Positions 33,456 to 41,322 of a stretch of 43,106 bases of DNA are shown here, in pieces. The notes below the pieces were generated by a model. That model did not search any database, was not told the origin of the DNA, and saw nothing but the letters and a program-made list of their open reading frames with translations. Position numbers and translations under genes: made by a program. How positions within the stretch are numbered: position 1 is the first letter of the stretch; the number at the start of each line of letters is the position of its first letter. Source of the DNA: an uncultured Clostridia bacterium (GTDB lineage Bacteria; Bacillota; Clostridia; Christensenellales; CAMQZB01); the NCBI GenBank assembly GCA_947039455.1, contig CAMQZB010000013.1, positions 1 to 43,106 on the forward strand, in the 5' to 3' direction.

Positions 33456-34612
33456 TGAAAGAAATAGTATCATTAGTAAAATGTAGTGATTATGAGATAG
33501 ATAACGTAAGAATTGCCATGAAATCTTTGTTGGACAACCTTGGCGGATTGGATAAATTCGTAAAAAAAGACCAAAAAGTTTTGATAAAAGCAAATTTATT
33601 AAACAATTTCAAAGTGGAAACGGCTACTACAACAAACCCAGTAGCGGTGCAAGTACTAGCTGAAATGTTGGAAGAAATAGGAGCTATTGTGACTATTGGA
33701 GACAGCTCAGCAGGCTTGTATAATAAGTTCCACATGACAACAGTGTATAAAGCAGCGAAAATGACAACAGTAGCTGAAAATACTAACGCAAAACTAAACG
33801 ACGATTTCGATATTGTAAATTGCAGTTATCCTGAAGGTGTAGTAGCTAAGAATTTTGATATAATAAAAGTAGCTCTTGACGCTGATGTAATTATCAATTT
33901 TGGAAAAGTAAAAACACATAGTTTCACATTCTTTACAGGAGCTGTGAAAAACCTGTTTGGCTTAATCCCAGGAATGCAAAAAGCGCAAGTACACGCAGAA
34001 AGTCCAAAAGTTGTGAAGTTCATGAATTACGTAGTTGATATTGGCGAGTTTATGAAAGACAAAATTGCATTGCATATCCTTGATGGTGTTGTGGGCATGG
34101 AAGGTCCGGGGCCGTCAGCGGGAACTCCAAGAAAAATAGAGAGATTTATTGCATCAACAAACCCATTTGCCTGTGACTTAGTAGCAGTTAAAATCATAGG
34201 TGGCGAAATTGAGCATTTCCCAGAATTTCATATAGCAAAAGTTCGTGGCATTGTGCCACATGAAGAAAGCCAACTTGAAATAGTTGGAGAAACGCTAGAA
34301 TCTAGCATAATAAAAGACTATATTTTAGTGGATAATGACTTGCTTTGGAACGACGAAGTAATTAAAGCTACCGCAATCAGCAAGAGAGTTCAAAAATGGA
34401 TAACAGCTTATCCAACAGTGAAAAAGAGTCAGTGCAAAGGCTGTAAAAAGTGTCAAGAACACTGTCCAAATGACGCAATAACAATGGTGAAAGGGGTAGC
34501 AAAATTCGATTTGGATTTATGTATCAGATGTTTCTGTTGCCAAGAATTATGTCCCTATCACGTAATAAAAATCAAAAGAAGCTGGTTATCTAAAATTCTT
34601 CGTAAGATGTAA
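33455..34612 (+). CDS. DUF362 protein fused to a 2[4Fe-4S] ferredoxin domain
   Basis: The 385-residue protein has a DUF362 domain (about 10-290: 'VLIKANLL', 'GDSSAGLYNKFHMTTVY', 'INFGKVKTHSFTFFTGAVKNLFGLIPG', 'DGVVGMEGPGPSAGTPRKI') and a C-terminal bacterial-type ferredoxin (about 325-375) with CKGCKKCQEHCP and CIRCFCCQELCP. The two cysteine sets can bind two [4Fe-4S] clusters; the second contains an additional Cys (CFCC). DUF362 proteins are widespread in anaerobes but biochemically undefined. Coupling to an aminotransferase and an Lrp regulator suggests a redox step in amino-acid metabolism; this is inference. Confidence 0.9.
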   Translation: MKEIVSLVKCSDYEIDNVRIAMKSLLDNLGGLDKFVKKDQKVLIKANLLNNFKVETATTTNPVAVQVLAEMLEEIGAIVTIGDSSAGLYNKFHMTTVYKAAKMTTVAENTNAKLNDDFDIVNCSYPEGVVAKNFDIIKVALDADVIINFGKVKTHSFTFFTGAVKNLFGLIPGMQKAQVHAESPKVVKFMNYVVDIGEFMKDKIALHILDGVVGMEGPGPSAGTPRKIERFIASTNPFACDLVAVKIIGGEIEHFPEFHIAKVRGIVPHEESQLEIVGETLESSIIKDYILVDNDLLWNDEVIKATAISKRVQKWITAYPTVKKSQCKGCKKCQEHCPNDAITMVKGVAKFDLDLCIRCFCCQELCPYHVIKIKRSWLSKILRKM

Positions 34613-34643
34613 TTGGAAAAAATTTGATAACTATTAATACTGC

Positions 34644-34672
34644 TTGACATTTATGTCGAAATGTGCTTTAAT
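34644..34672 (+). promoter_or_regulatory. Promoter of greA
   Basis: TTGACA (consensus), 17 bp, TTTAAT, about 120 bases before the greA start. A terminator-like hairpin lies between it and the gene. Confidence 0.65.
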
Positions 34673-34701
34673 ATAGTGAACAGTTTAATATGTTTTAAAA
34701 T

Positions 34702-34747
34702 AATATTTTCCTCTATAATTATAGGGGAGAATATTATTATTTTTTTA
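34702..34747 (+). terminator. Terminator-like hairpin in the greA leader
   Basis: AATATTTTCCTCTAT (34702-34716) pairs with ATAGGGGAGAATATT (34721-34735) through 15 pairs with two G-U. A T-rich tail (ATTATTTTTTT) follows. It lies downstream of the greA promoter and upstream of the GGAGG ribosome site, so it would act as an attenuator for greA. It cannot be the DUF362 gene terminator alone, because the promoter lies before it. Confidence 0.7.
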
Positions 34748-34792
34748 AGTATTGTGTTTGCAAGACAAACGCAATTTGGAGGGTACAATACA

Positions 34793-35263
34793 ATGGCAAA
34801 CGATGTTTTTTTATCTAAAGAAGGATATGCAAAATTAGAAAAAGAATTAGATTATATGCGTGCAATCAAACGTCACGAAATTGCGGAGAAAATTAAAGTA
34901 GCCCGTGAATTTGGTGATCTTTCAGAGAACGCAGAATATGATGCAGCAAAAAATGAGCAAGCTCAAGTTGAAGGTAAAATCAGTGAGATTGAACAACAAC
35001 TTAAAGTTGCATTAATTATTGACGAAACAGCAGGAACTGACAAAGTTACTCCAGGTTGTTTTGTTAAAGTACTAGATATTGAATTCAAAGAAGAAGAGGA
35101 ATATCAAATTGTAGGTGTGGCGGAAGCTGACATTTCAAACAACATGATTTCAAACATTTCTCCTATCGGTTCAGGCTTACTTTTCAAAAAAGTAGGTGAT
35201 GAAGTTGAAGTTATCATACCAACAGGTACGATTAAATTCAAAATTCTAGGAATTAGAAGATAA
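34793..35263 (+). CDS. greA: Transcription elongation factor GreA
   Basis: Rescues backtracked RNA polymerase by stimulating transcript cleavage. The 156-residue protein starts MANDVFLSKEGYAKLEKELDYM; the N-terminal coiled coil carries 'KVAREFGDLSENAEYDAAKNEQAQVEGKI', with the acidic tip residues (GDLSENAEY), and the C-terminal FKBP-like domain ends 'IIPTGTIKFKILGI'. A frame open from 34661 would add 44 unrelated residues across the leader hairpin; TTTGGAGG before ATG 34793 and the family length fix the start. Confidence 0.96.
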   Translation: MANDVFLSKEGYAKLEKELDYMRAIKRHEIAEKIKVAREFGDLSENAEYDAAKNEQAQVEGKISEIEQQLKVALIIDETAGTDKVTPGCFVKVLDIEFKEEEEYQIVGVAEADISNNMISNISPIGSGLLFKKVGDEVEVIIPTGTIKFKILGIRR

Positions 35264-35289
35264 TTATAAAATTATAGAAATTATAAAAG

Positions 35290-35303
35290 TTCGAATATTC
35301 GAA
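35290..35303. promoter_or_regulatory. Perfect 14-bp palindrome between greA and lysS
   Basis: TTCGAATATTCGAA is a full palindrome followed by an A-rich run. It may be part of an operator; the hairpin itself has too small a loop for a terminator. Confidence 0.4.
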
Positions 35304-35358
35304 TTTCAAAAAAAATAAAAGATAGATTTAGTAACAAGATGATTTAAGAGAGGCTATA

Positions 35359-36861
35359 ATGAAAACAGAAGACCAAAACAACATTGAAGTAATAGAAGAA
35401 GTTGATATTAATGAAATAATGCGTATCCGTCGTGATAAACTAGCAGCGTTAGTTGCTGACAACAAAGACCCTTTTGAAGAGGACAAGTTTGTTATATCAC
35501 ACAGATCAGCTACGATTTTAACTAACGGAGACGAGCTTGAGGGCAAAGATGTCCAAATTGCTGGACGAGTAGTAAGCCGTCGTTTAATGGGTAAAGCTGC
35601 ATTTATGCACTTACTTGATGACGAAGGAAAAATCCAAGTTTACGTAAGACGTGACGATATTGGCGAAGATTTATATGACGCATTTAAGAATTGGGACATC
35701 GGAGATATCGTAAGTATCGAAGGTTACGTTTTCAAAACAAGAACAGGCGAAACATCAATCCATGCCCGTACATTAACTCTTTTGGCTAAATCATTGTTGC
35801 CACTTCCTGAAAAATTCCATGGTTTGAAAGACCCAGATTTGAGATATCGTCAAAGATATGTTGATTTGATTGCAAACCCTGAAGTTAAAAAAGTATTTAT
35901 AACTAGATCAAAAATCATAACAAAAATCAGAGAATATTTAGATAAACGTGAATTTATAGAAGTGGAAACACCAATATTAAACACTATCGCAGGTGGAGCA
36001 AGTGCTCGTCCATTTATCACTCACCACAACTCTCTTGACATTGATATGTTCCTTAGAATTTCACCTGAATTGTACCTAAAAAGACTAATCGTAGGTGGAT
36101 TTGAAAAGGTATATGAAATCGGCAGAGTATTCCGTAATGAAGGAATGGATATGAAACACAATCCTGAATTCACATTAATGGAATTGTATTGGGCATATGC
36201 GAACTACTTTGACATGATGGATATTACTGAAGGTATTTTCCAATATATCTGTGATGAAGTTATGGGCACAAGAGTTATTCCGTACCAAGAACACGAACTA
36301 GATTTCAGCAAGCCAGCAAGAAGATTAACAATGATTGACGCTGTTAAAGAATATTGTGGACTTGATTTTAATACATTAACAAAAGAAACTGCATATACTG
36401 CAATGAAAGCTGAACATTATAACGTAGAAGAAGCTATGAGCTGGGGTAAATTGCTTTACGAAGCATTCGACCAAAAAGTTGAAGAACACTTAATTCAACC
36501 TACATTTATTTTAGATTACCCAATCGAAGTTTCACCATTAACTAAGAAAAAGAAAGAGGACAAGCGTTTGACTTACCGTTTCGAGTTCTTCATGTTAGCA
36601 CGTGAAATGGGTAATGCCTACAGCGAGCTTAACGATCCAATCGATCAAAAAGCTAGATTTGACGATCAAGCAAAAGAGAGAGAGAACGGCGACGATGAAG
36701 CTATGCTTATGGACGACGATTTCGTTACAGCGTTGGAATATGCAATGCCACCAACAGGCGGACTAGGACTTGGAATTGACAGAATGGTGAATTTATTTAC
36801 CAACACAAATTCAATCCGTGACGTATTATTGTTCCCAACAATGAAACCATTAAAAAAATAA
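35359..36861 (+). CDS. lysS: Lysyl-tRNA synthetase, class II
   Basis: Charges tRNA-Lys. The 500-residue protein has the N-terminal OB-fold anticodon-binding domain (about 60-165, 'VQIAGRVVSRRLMGKAAFMHLLDDEGKIQVYV') and the class II core with motif 1 'FIEVETPIL', motif 2 'FRNEGMDMKHNPEFTLMELYWAY' and motif 3 'GLGLGIDRMVNLF'. Length matches bacterial LysS. The gene is 95 bases after greA, a common neighbour order in Firmicutes. No T-box leader is seen. Confidence 0.97.
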   Translation: MKTEDQNNIEVIEEVDINEIMRIRRDKLAALVADNKDPFEEDKFVISHRSATILTNGDELEGKDVQIAGRVVSRRLMGKAAFMHLLDDEGKIQVYVRRDDIGEDLYDAFKNWDIGDIVSIEGYVFKTRTGETSIHARTLTLLAKSLLPLPEKFHGLKDPDLRYRQRYVDLIANPEVKKVFITRSKIITKIREYLDKREFIEVETPILNTIAGGASARPFITHHNSLDIDMFLRISPELYLKRLIVGGFEKVYEIGRVFRNEGMDMKHNPEFTLMELYWAYANYFDMMDITEGIFQYICDEVMGTRVIPYQEHELDFSKPARRLTMIDAVKEYCGLDFNTLTKETAYTAMKAEHYNVEEAMSWGKLLYEAFDQKVEEHLIQPTFILDYPIEVSPLTKKKKEDKRLTYRFEFFMLAREMGNAYSELNDPIDQKARFDDQAKERENGDDEAMLMDDDFVTALEYAMPPTGGLGLGIDRMVNLFTNTNSIRDVLLFPTMKPLKK

Positions 36862-36878
36862 TAAAGGAGCTTTCATAA

Positions 36879-38249
36879 TTGGATAAAGATCCTTGCATAC
36901 ATGAAATATTGGACGATTTACCTATTTGCAAAAAAGTCTTTGAATATGGACGAAAAAGCAAATACAGATTTCACACCCCAGGGCACAAAGGAACAGGGCA
37001 TGGGCTAGCGGAAATATTGCAAATTAAAAATGACGTAACTGAAGTTGACGATTTGGATAATATGCTAGCACCAGAAGGGTGTATAAAAGAATCTATGGAT
37101 AAATTAAAAGCAGTTTTTGGTTCAAAGAAAACGTACTTTGTAACAACAGGAGCCACAACTGCTATTTTGTCCAGCATTTTTGCAGTGAAAGATTTCGGCA
37201 AAATAGCGATATTACGATCAAGCCACGTATCAATATACAACGCACTTGAAATTTTATCAATGGAGCCATATATTATTGACGATATAGATAAATTTGGACG
37301 AACTAAAGAAGTAACTGAAAAGTTGCTAGAAAAAGCACTAGCCAACAAGAAAATTGGAAGCATAGTGTTAACTCGACCAACATATACAGGAGATTGTTTT
37401 GAGATAGCAAGTATTTCAAAAATAGTCAAAAAAAGTGGAAAGTTGTTGGTGATTGACGAAGCTCATGGAACGCATTTCCATTTTTCCAATTTATTTCCAA
37501 ACACAGCAAGCAAGTATGCGGACATCTTCATTGACTCCGCCCACAAAACCTTGCCAACACTAACATCAGGAGCTTTTTTGTCAGTAACAAACGAAAAATT
37601 GCTGAAAAACCTAGACAGAGCATATCACTTGTTCCACACAACTAGTCCCTCGTATCTAATATTAATGAGTCTAGAATATGGGGTACATGTGTATTCAAAA
37701 CAAGCGGAAGAATTCAAAAAACTTTCAATACTAATGTTGAATTTAAAAGCAAGATTGCTAGCAAAAGGTATAAGCGTAACTAGACATGACGACTTTACTC
37801 GGTTTGTAATCGACACTGAAAAAATCAGTATTTCAGGACGAGAATTAGATATGCGACTAGCGGAAAAAGGCGTGTTTTGTGAGTATTCCACAATGGGCGA
37901 AGTGGTGTGTATTTTCACACTTTATGATGAAGAGAAAACTATCTCAGCATTTGGTGATATAGTGATTGAATGTGTTGCCCAGTGCGGAGAAATTAAGCAT
38001 GATAAGTTCAAGTTTCCAAAAGGTAATGAGAGCGTGATGAAATATATAAAAGCGGTGGAAGCCCCAAGCGAGCTAGTATCATTTGAGAAAGCGGAAGGGC
38101 GAATAGCAGCGAAGAATTTCGGAATATACCCACCTTGCCGACCAATAGCGGTTGCGGGTGAAATCATAACTAGAGAAATAATAAATTATTTAGATAACCC
38201 AATTCACATCTATGGGGTTGACAACAATAAGATTAGGGTGGTAAAATAA
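36879..38249 (+). CDS. Orn/Lys/Arg decarboxylase family protein (YaaO-like)
   Basis: The 456-residue PLP enzyme of the basic amino-acid decarboxylase family has 'RFHTPGHKGTG', 'VTTGATTAI', 'VIDEAHGTHFHFSNLFPN' and the Schiff-base Lys in 'IDSAHKTLPTLTSGAFL', followed by the C-terminal domain ('GRIAAKNFGIYPPCRPIAVAGE'). The reaction releases CO2 from arginine, lysine or ornithine to give a polyamine or cadaverine; substrate is not fixed by sequence alone. The start is TTG after AAAGGAG. It precedes tmk as yaaO does in Bacillus subtilis, and its stop is directly followed by the tmk ATG. Confidence 0.92.
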   Translation: MDKDPCIHEILDDLPICKKVFEYGRKSKYRFHTPGHKGTGHGLAEILQIKNDVTEVDDLDNMLAPEGCIKESMDKLKAVFGSKKTYFVTTGATTAILSSIFAVKDFGKIAILRSSHVSIYNALEILSMEPYIIDDIDKFGRTKEVTEKLLEKALANKKIGSIVLTRPTYTGDCFEIASISKIVKKSGKLLVIDEAHGTHFHFSNLFPNTASKYADIFIDSAHKTLPTLTSGAFLSVTNEKLLKNLDRAYHLFHTTSPSYLILMSLEYGVHVYSKQAEEFKKLSILMLNLKARLLAKGISVTRHDDFTRFVIDTEKISISGRELDMRLAEKGVFCEYSTMGEVVCIFTLYDEEKTISAFGDIVIECVAQCGEIKHDKFKFPKGNESVMKYIKAVEAPSELVSFEKAEGRIAAKNFGIYPPCRPIAVAGEIITREIINYLDNPIHIYGVDNNKIRVVK

Positions 38250-38873
38250 ATGAGAGGCAAATTTGTAACTTTTGAAGGAACTGAAGGATCAGGCAAATCA
38301 ACGCAAGTTAGATTGCTAGCAAAGTATCTTGATGACACCAATCAGCCGTATTTAAAAACTAGAGAGCCAGGTGGCGATGATATAGCGGAAAAAATTAGAA
38401 CCTTAGTTCTAAGTGCTGAAAATGATACAATGACTTTCGAAACGGAAGCATTATTGTATGCAGCAGCAAGAGCGCAACACGTGAAACATATAATTCTCCC
38501 AGCCTTAGCGGAAGGGAAGATTGTAATTTGCGACAGATACGTTGACAGTTCAATAAGCTATCAAGCCTATGGCAGAGAATTATCTCTTGATTTCGTAAAA
38601 AATATCAATGAATACGCGTTGAAAAACTGTGCACCTGACCTGACAATTTTGTTAGACCTAAGCCCAGAAGATGCCTTTAAAAGAAAAGGCGGAGTAGACA
38701 AAAACGACAGAATTGAAACCTCTGGTGATGCTTTTTACAAAAGAGTAGATGATGCTTTCCGCAATCTAAGATTGGAAACGGACAGAGTAGTAACAATTGA
38801 GCCTTATGGATCAAGAAAACACACTCTTGACCAAATTATAAAAGTATTGAGAGATAAGGATTATATAAAGTGA
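38250..38873 (+). CDS. tmk: Thymidylate kinase
   Basis: Phosphorylates dTMP to dTDP for DNA synthesis. The 207-residue protein has the P-loop 'FEGTEGSGKSTQ', 'REPGGDDIAEKIR', 'CDRYVDSSISYQAYGR' (the DR-Y motif) and the lid region 'RKGGVDKNDRIE'. It abuts the decarboxylase stop and overlaps holB by four bases. Confidence 0.97.
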   Translation: MRGKFVTFEGTEGSGKSTQVRLLAKYLDDTNQPYLKTREPGGDDIAEKIRTLVLSAENDTMTFETEALLYAAARAQHVKHIILPALAEGKIVICDRYVDSSISYQAYGRELSLDFVKNINEYALKNCAPDLTILLDLSPEDAFKRKGGVDKNDRIETSGDAFYKRVDDAFRNLRLETDRVVTIEPYGSRKHTLDQIIKVLRDKDYIK

Positions 38874-39841
38874 AATTTGACAAAATTTTCAAACAACTAA
38901 AGTGGGAAAAAATTTTTCAGCAAAGCCTTGATACGGACAAACTTGCTCACGCATATTTGATTGTTGGAAAAGACCAGATTTTAGCCAGCAAGTATGGTTT
39001 TTATCTAGCCAAGAAAATAATAGGAAATTGCAACGCCTGTGGGAAATGCCATTTTTGTCTAATGATAGAAGAAGGTAGTCACCCTGACGTGTCAAATTAT
39101 CCAACTAACCAAGGTGATAAAATTTCAGTATCTGACGTTGAACAACTACTTGAAAAATCTTATTTGAAACCTGTAGAGGGTGAAAATAAAGTATTTATAA
39201 TATCAAATTTAGCCAACATGGCGGAGGTAGCTCAAAATAAAATCCTAAAGATTTTAGAAGAACCACCAAAAAACACCTACTTTATATTAACAGCACCAAA
39301 CACCGCAAGTGTCTTGCCTACAATACAAAGTAGATGCGTAAAAATACCTATGGAAGAATTTTCTAAAGAGCAAGTATATAATTTTTTAGAAAATGAGTAT
39401 AAAGATAAAGAGAAACTAGAATTAGTTTCAATGAGTTGTGGCGGAGTAATCACCGACGCGATAAATGCAATGAAATCGGACAAGATATTGTTGCAATATG
39501 AAAAAGCATTTAACATAATTTCAAACCTAACCTCAACCAAAGAAATGGTCACTGTATTGCAGTATTTCCAAGACAAGGACGAGCTAGAAATTTTGAAATT
39601 CATGCAGATGATATATAGAGATATGTTGATGATAAGAACAAGAACCGAAAATCTAGTTTACAACAGTGGTAAATTGGCACAATTAAAAGAGCGTGCAAGA
39701 TATTTTTCCAATGCCACATTAATTGAAAGCATAGACAAAGTAGGAAATGCAATATTGAGAACATATAGTTTTGTCAACAAAACAAGTAATATAGACACGC
39801 TACTATTAGAATTATTGGAGGTAAAGTACAATTGTCAGTAA
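38870..39841 (+). CDS. holB: DNA polymerase III delta' subunit
   Basis: Clamp-loader subunit. The 323-residue protein has a AAA+ domain: 'LAHAYLIVGKD', a zinc-binding set C54-N-A-C57-G-K-C60-H-F-C63, 'HPDVSNYP', 'NKVFIISNLANMAEVAQNKILKILEEPPKNTYFILTA' and the SRC motif 'TIQSRCVKI'. The Walker A loop is degenerate, as is usual for delta'. GTG start overlaps the tmk stop; its own end overlaps the ricT start by 10 bases. Confidence 0.93.
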   Translation: MKFDKIFKQLKWEKIFQQSLDTDKLAHAYLIVGKDQILASKYGFYLAKKIIGNCNACGKCHFCLMIEEGSHPDVSNYPTNQGDKISVSDVEQLLEKSYLKPVEGENKVFIISNLANMAEVAQNKILKILEEPPKNTYFILTAPNTASVLPTIQSRCVKIPMEEFSKEQVYNFLENEYKDKEKLELVSMSCGGVITDAINAMKSDKILLQYEKAFNIISNLTSTKEMVTVLQYFQDKDELEILKFMQMIYRDMLMIRTRTENLVYNSGKLAQLKERARYFSNATLIESIDKVGNAILRTYSFVNKTSNIDTLLLELLEVKYNCQ

Positions 39842-40965
39842 TAGTTGGAATAAGATTTAAACCGGTAGGAAAAATATATTATTTTTCACCGGAGAACATA
39901 AAATTAGCAGTAGGTGACGGCGTAATTGTTGAAACAGCGCGTGGAATCGAGTACGGTAAAGTCGTAATCGCACCCCGTGAAGAGAACAATGATAACATCG
40001 TTACACCTTTAAAGCCAGTAGTCCGCAAAGCATCTAAAGAGGACGCCGCTCAAGTAGCAAAAAATCTAAGCAAACGTGATGAAACAATGCGCCTAGCTGA
40101 TGAAAAAGTGAAAAAGCACAATCTGGACATGAAATTAACGGACGCTGAATACACTTTCGACGCCCAAAAAGTAATTTTTTACTTCACAGCGGAAGGAAGA
40201 ATTGACTTTAGAGAACTAGTTAGAGATTTAGCAAGTGTATTTAAAGTTAGAATTGAACTTCGTCAAATTGGAATCCGTGACGAGTCAAAACTTATCGGAG
40301 GAATAGCACCATGCGGAAGAGTATGTTGTTGTGCTTCGTTCCTTGGGGACTTCGAAAAAGTATCAATAAAAATGGCAAAAACTCAAGGTCTATCACTAAA
40401 CCCAACAAAAATAAGTGGACTATGTGGAAGATTAATGTGTTGTTTGTCGTATGAAAATGAGCACTACGCAGAAACTGGCGCACTTATGCCAAAATTAGGT
40501 GCAATGGTGTCAACTCCTGAAGGAAAAGGACAAGCGATTGCTAACGATATGTTAAGAAGAAGAGTAACTGTAAGAGTTGAAAAGGGCGACGACATGAATA
40601 TTGAGCAGTTTGAACTTGCTGATGTAGTATTCGGTGAAAAACTACAAACTTTAACTCAAAACAAACCAAGCAACGATACAAATAAACCGAATAATGATAC
40701 AAATAAGCCTAACAATGATGCAAGAAAACCAAGCAACGAATCAAGAAAACCAAACTTCGAAGTTAGAAAACCTAATAACGATGTAAGAAAACCAAACAAC
40801 GAAGTTAGGAAACCAAACAATGAAGTTAGGAAACCAAACAATGATAGTGCAAAAGCAAACAATGAAGTTGGAAAGCCTAGCAACGATAGCTCAAAATCAA
40901 ACAATGAAGTTGGAAAGCCTAGCAACGATAGCTCAAAATCAAACAACGAAATTAAGAAAAATTAA
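39832..40965 (+). CDS. ricT: RicT/PSP1-domain protein with heptapeptide-repeat tail
   Basis: The core (about 1-276) is the PSP1/YaaT protein: 'GDGVIVETARGIEYGKVV', 'FYFTAEGRIDFRELVRDLASVF', and the Cys clusters C161-GRV-C165-CC and C198-GRLM-C203-C204. In Bacillus RicT works with RicA and RicF in a complex that carries [4Fe-4S] clusters and promotes RNase Y-dependent RNA maturation. Residues 277-374 are exactly 14 heptads of the type [N/R]KPNN[D/E]x, an addition that Bacillus RicT (about 275 residues) lacks. The start is TTG, set by GGAGG at about 39817-39821, overlapping holB. The tail is Asn/Lys/Pro-rich and almost certainly disordered. Confidence 0.92.
   Translation: MSVIVGIRFKPVGKIYYFSPENIKLAVGDGVIVETARGIEYGKVVIAPREENNDNIVTPLKPVVRKASKEDAAQVAKNLSKRDETMRLADEKVKKHNLDMKLTDAEYTFDAQKVIFYFTAEGRIDFRELVRDLASVFKVRIELRQIGIRDESKLIGGIAPCGRVCCCASFLGDFEKVSIKMAKTQGLSLNPTKISGLCGRLMCCLSYENEHYAETGALMPKLGAMVSTPEGKGQAIANDMLRRRVTVRVEKGDDMNIEQFELADVVFGEKLQTLTQNKPSNDTNKPNNDTNKPNNDARKPSNESRKPNFEVRKPNNDVRKPNNEVRKPNNEVRKPNNDSAKANNEVGKPSNDSSKSNNEVGKPSNDSSKSNNEIKKN
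40660..40953 (+). repeat. 21-bp coding tandem repeat (14 copies) at the 3' end of ricT
   Basis: Fourteen in-frame 21-bp units encode heptapeptides such as NKPNNDT and RKPNNEV. The last units form a higher-order 42-bp repeat (GKPSNDS-SKSNNEV then GKPSNDS-SKSNNEI), nearly identical at the DNA level, so expansion appears recent. Confidence 0.9.
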
Positions 40966-40985
40966 TTTATATTATAGAAAATGTG

Positions 40986-41014
40986 TTGAATTATTGTATT
41001 AATTATGATATAAT
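40986..41014 (+). promoter_or_regulatory. Promoter of the small ferredoxin gene
   Basis: TTGAAT, 17 bp, TATAAT, 30 bases before the ATG. The ferredoxin is therefore not dependent on the ricT operon. Confidence 0.75.
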
Positions 41015-41043
41015 AAAGAAAACTTGTTAAGGAGATTAAAATT

Positions 41044-41214
41044 ATGGCATACGTTATTAACGATTCATGTATTATGTGTGGTTCATGTGCTGGCACTTGC
41101 CCAGTAAATGCAATTGCAGAAGGCGATTCACAATACAATATTGATGCAGATACTTGCATTGATTGTGGTGCTTGCAAAGATAGTTGTCCAGTAGACGCTA
41201 TTTCTCAAGGCTAA
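41044..41214 (+). CDS. 2[4Fe-4S] ferredoxin
   Basis: A 56-residue clostridial-type ferredoxin, MAYVINDSCIMCGSC..., with the two motifs CIMCGSCAGTCP and CIDCGACKDSCP (four cysteines each side in the CxxCxxCxxxCP pattern) and the usual internal symmetry (PVNAIAEG / PVDAISQG). It carries low-potential electrons in anaerobic metabolism. TAAGGAGA lies 5' of ATG. It has a private promoter and terminator and occupies the place of yabA between yaaT and yabB compared with Bacillus. Confidence 0.96.
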   Translation: MAYVINDSCIMCGSCAGTCPVNAIAEGDSQYNIDADTCIDCGACKDSCPVDAISQG

Positions 41215-41231
41215 TTTAAAAGAAAAAAAGG

Positions 41232-41270
41232 AACTGTCCTAGTTTTAAATTAGTGACAGTTTTTTTTATC
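41232..41270 (+). terminator. Terminator of the ferredoxin gene
   Basis: AACTGTC and GACAGTT, with inner CTA/TAG pairs, form the stem; eight T follow. Confidence 0.85.
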
Positions 41271-41322
41271 CCATTTAATAGCAGTAACGGAAAATATATT
41301 AATTTTACAACAGAGGAAAATT

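Noticed and set aside
34661-34792. 44-codon extension of GreA
   Set aside because: It spans the leader hairpin and begins at the promoter -10; GreA family length and TTTGGAGG fix the start at 34793.
35264-35358. T-box or lysine riboswitch upstream of lysS
   Set aside because: The gap is only 95 bases, with no T-box sequence or L-box core.
40656-40946. Phe/Leu-rich repetitive minus-strand ORF and possible CRISPR-like repeat
   Set aside because: The 21-bp periodicity is in frame with ricT and encodes clean heptads; there are no unique spacers, so it is neither a CRISPR array nor a second gene.
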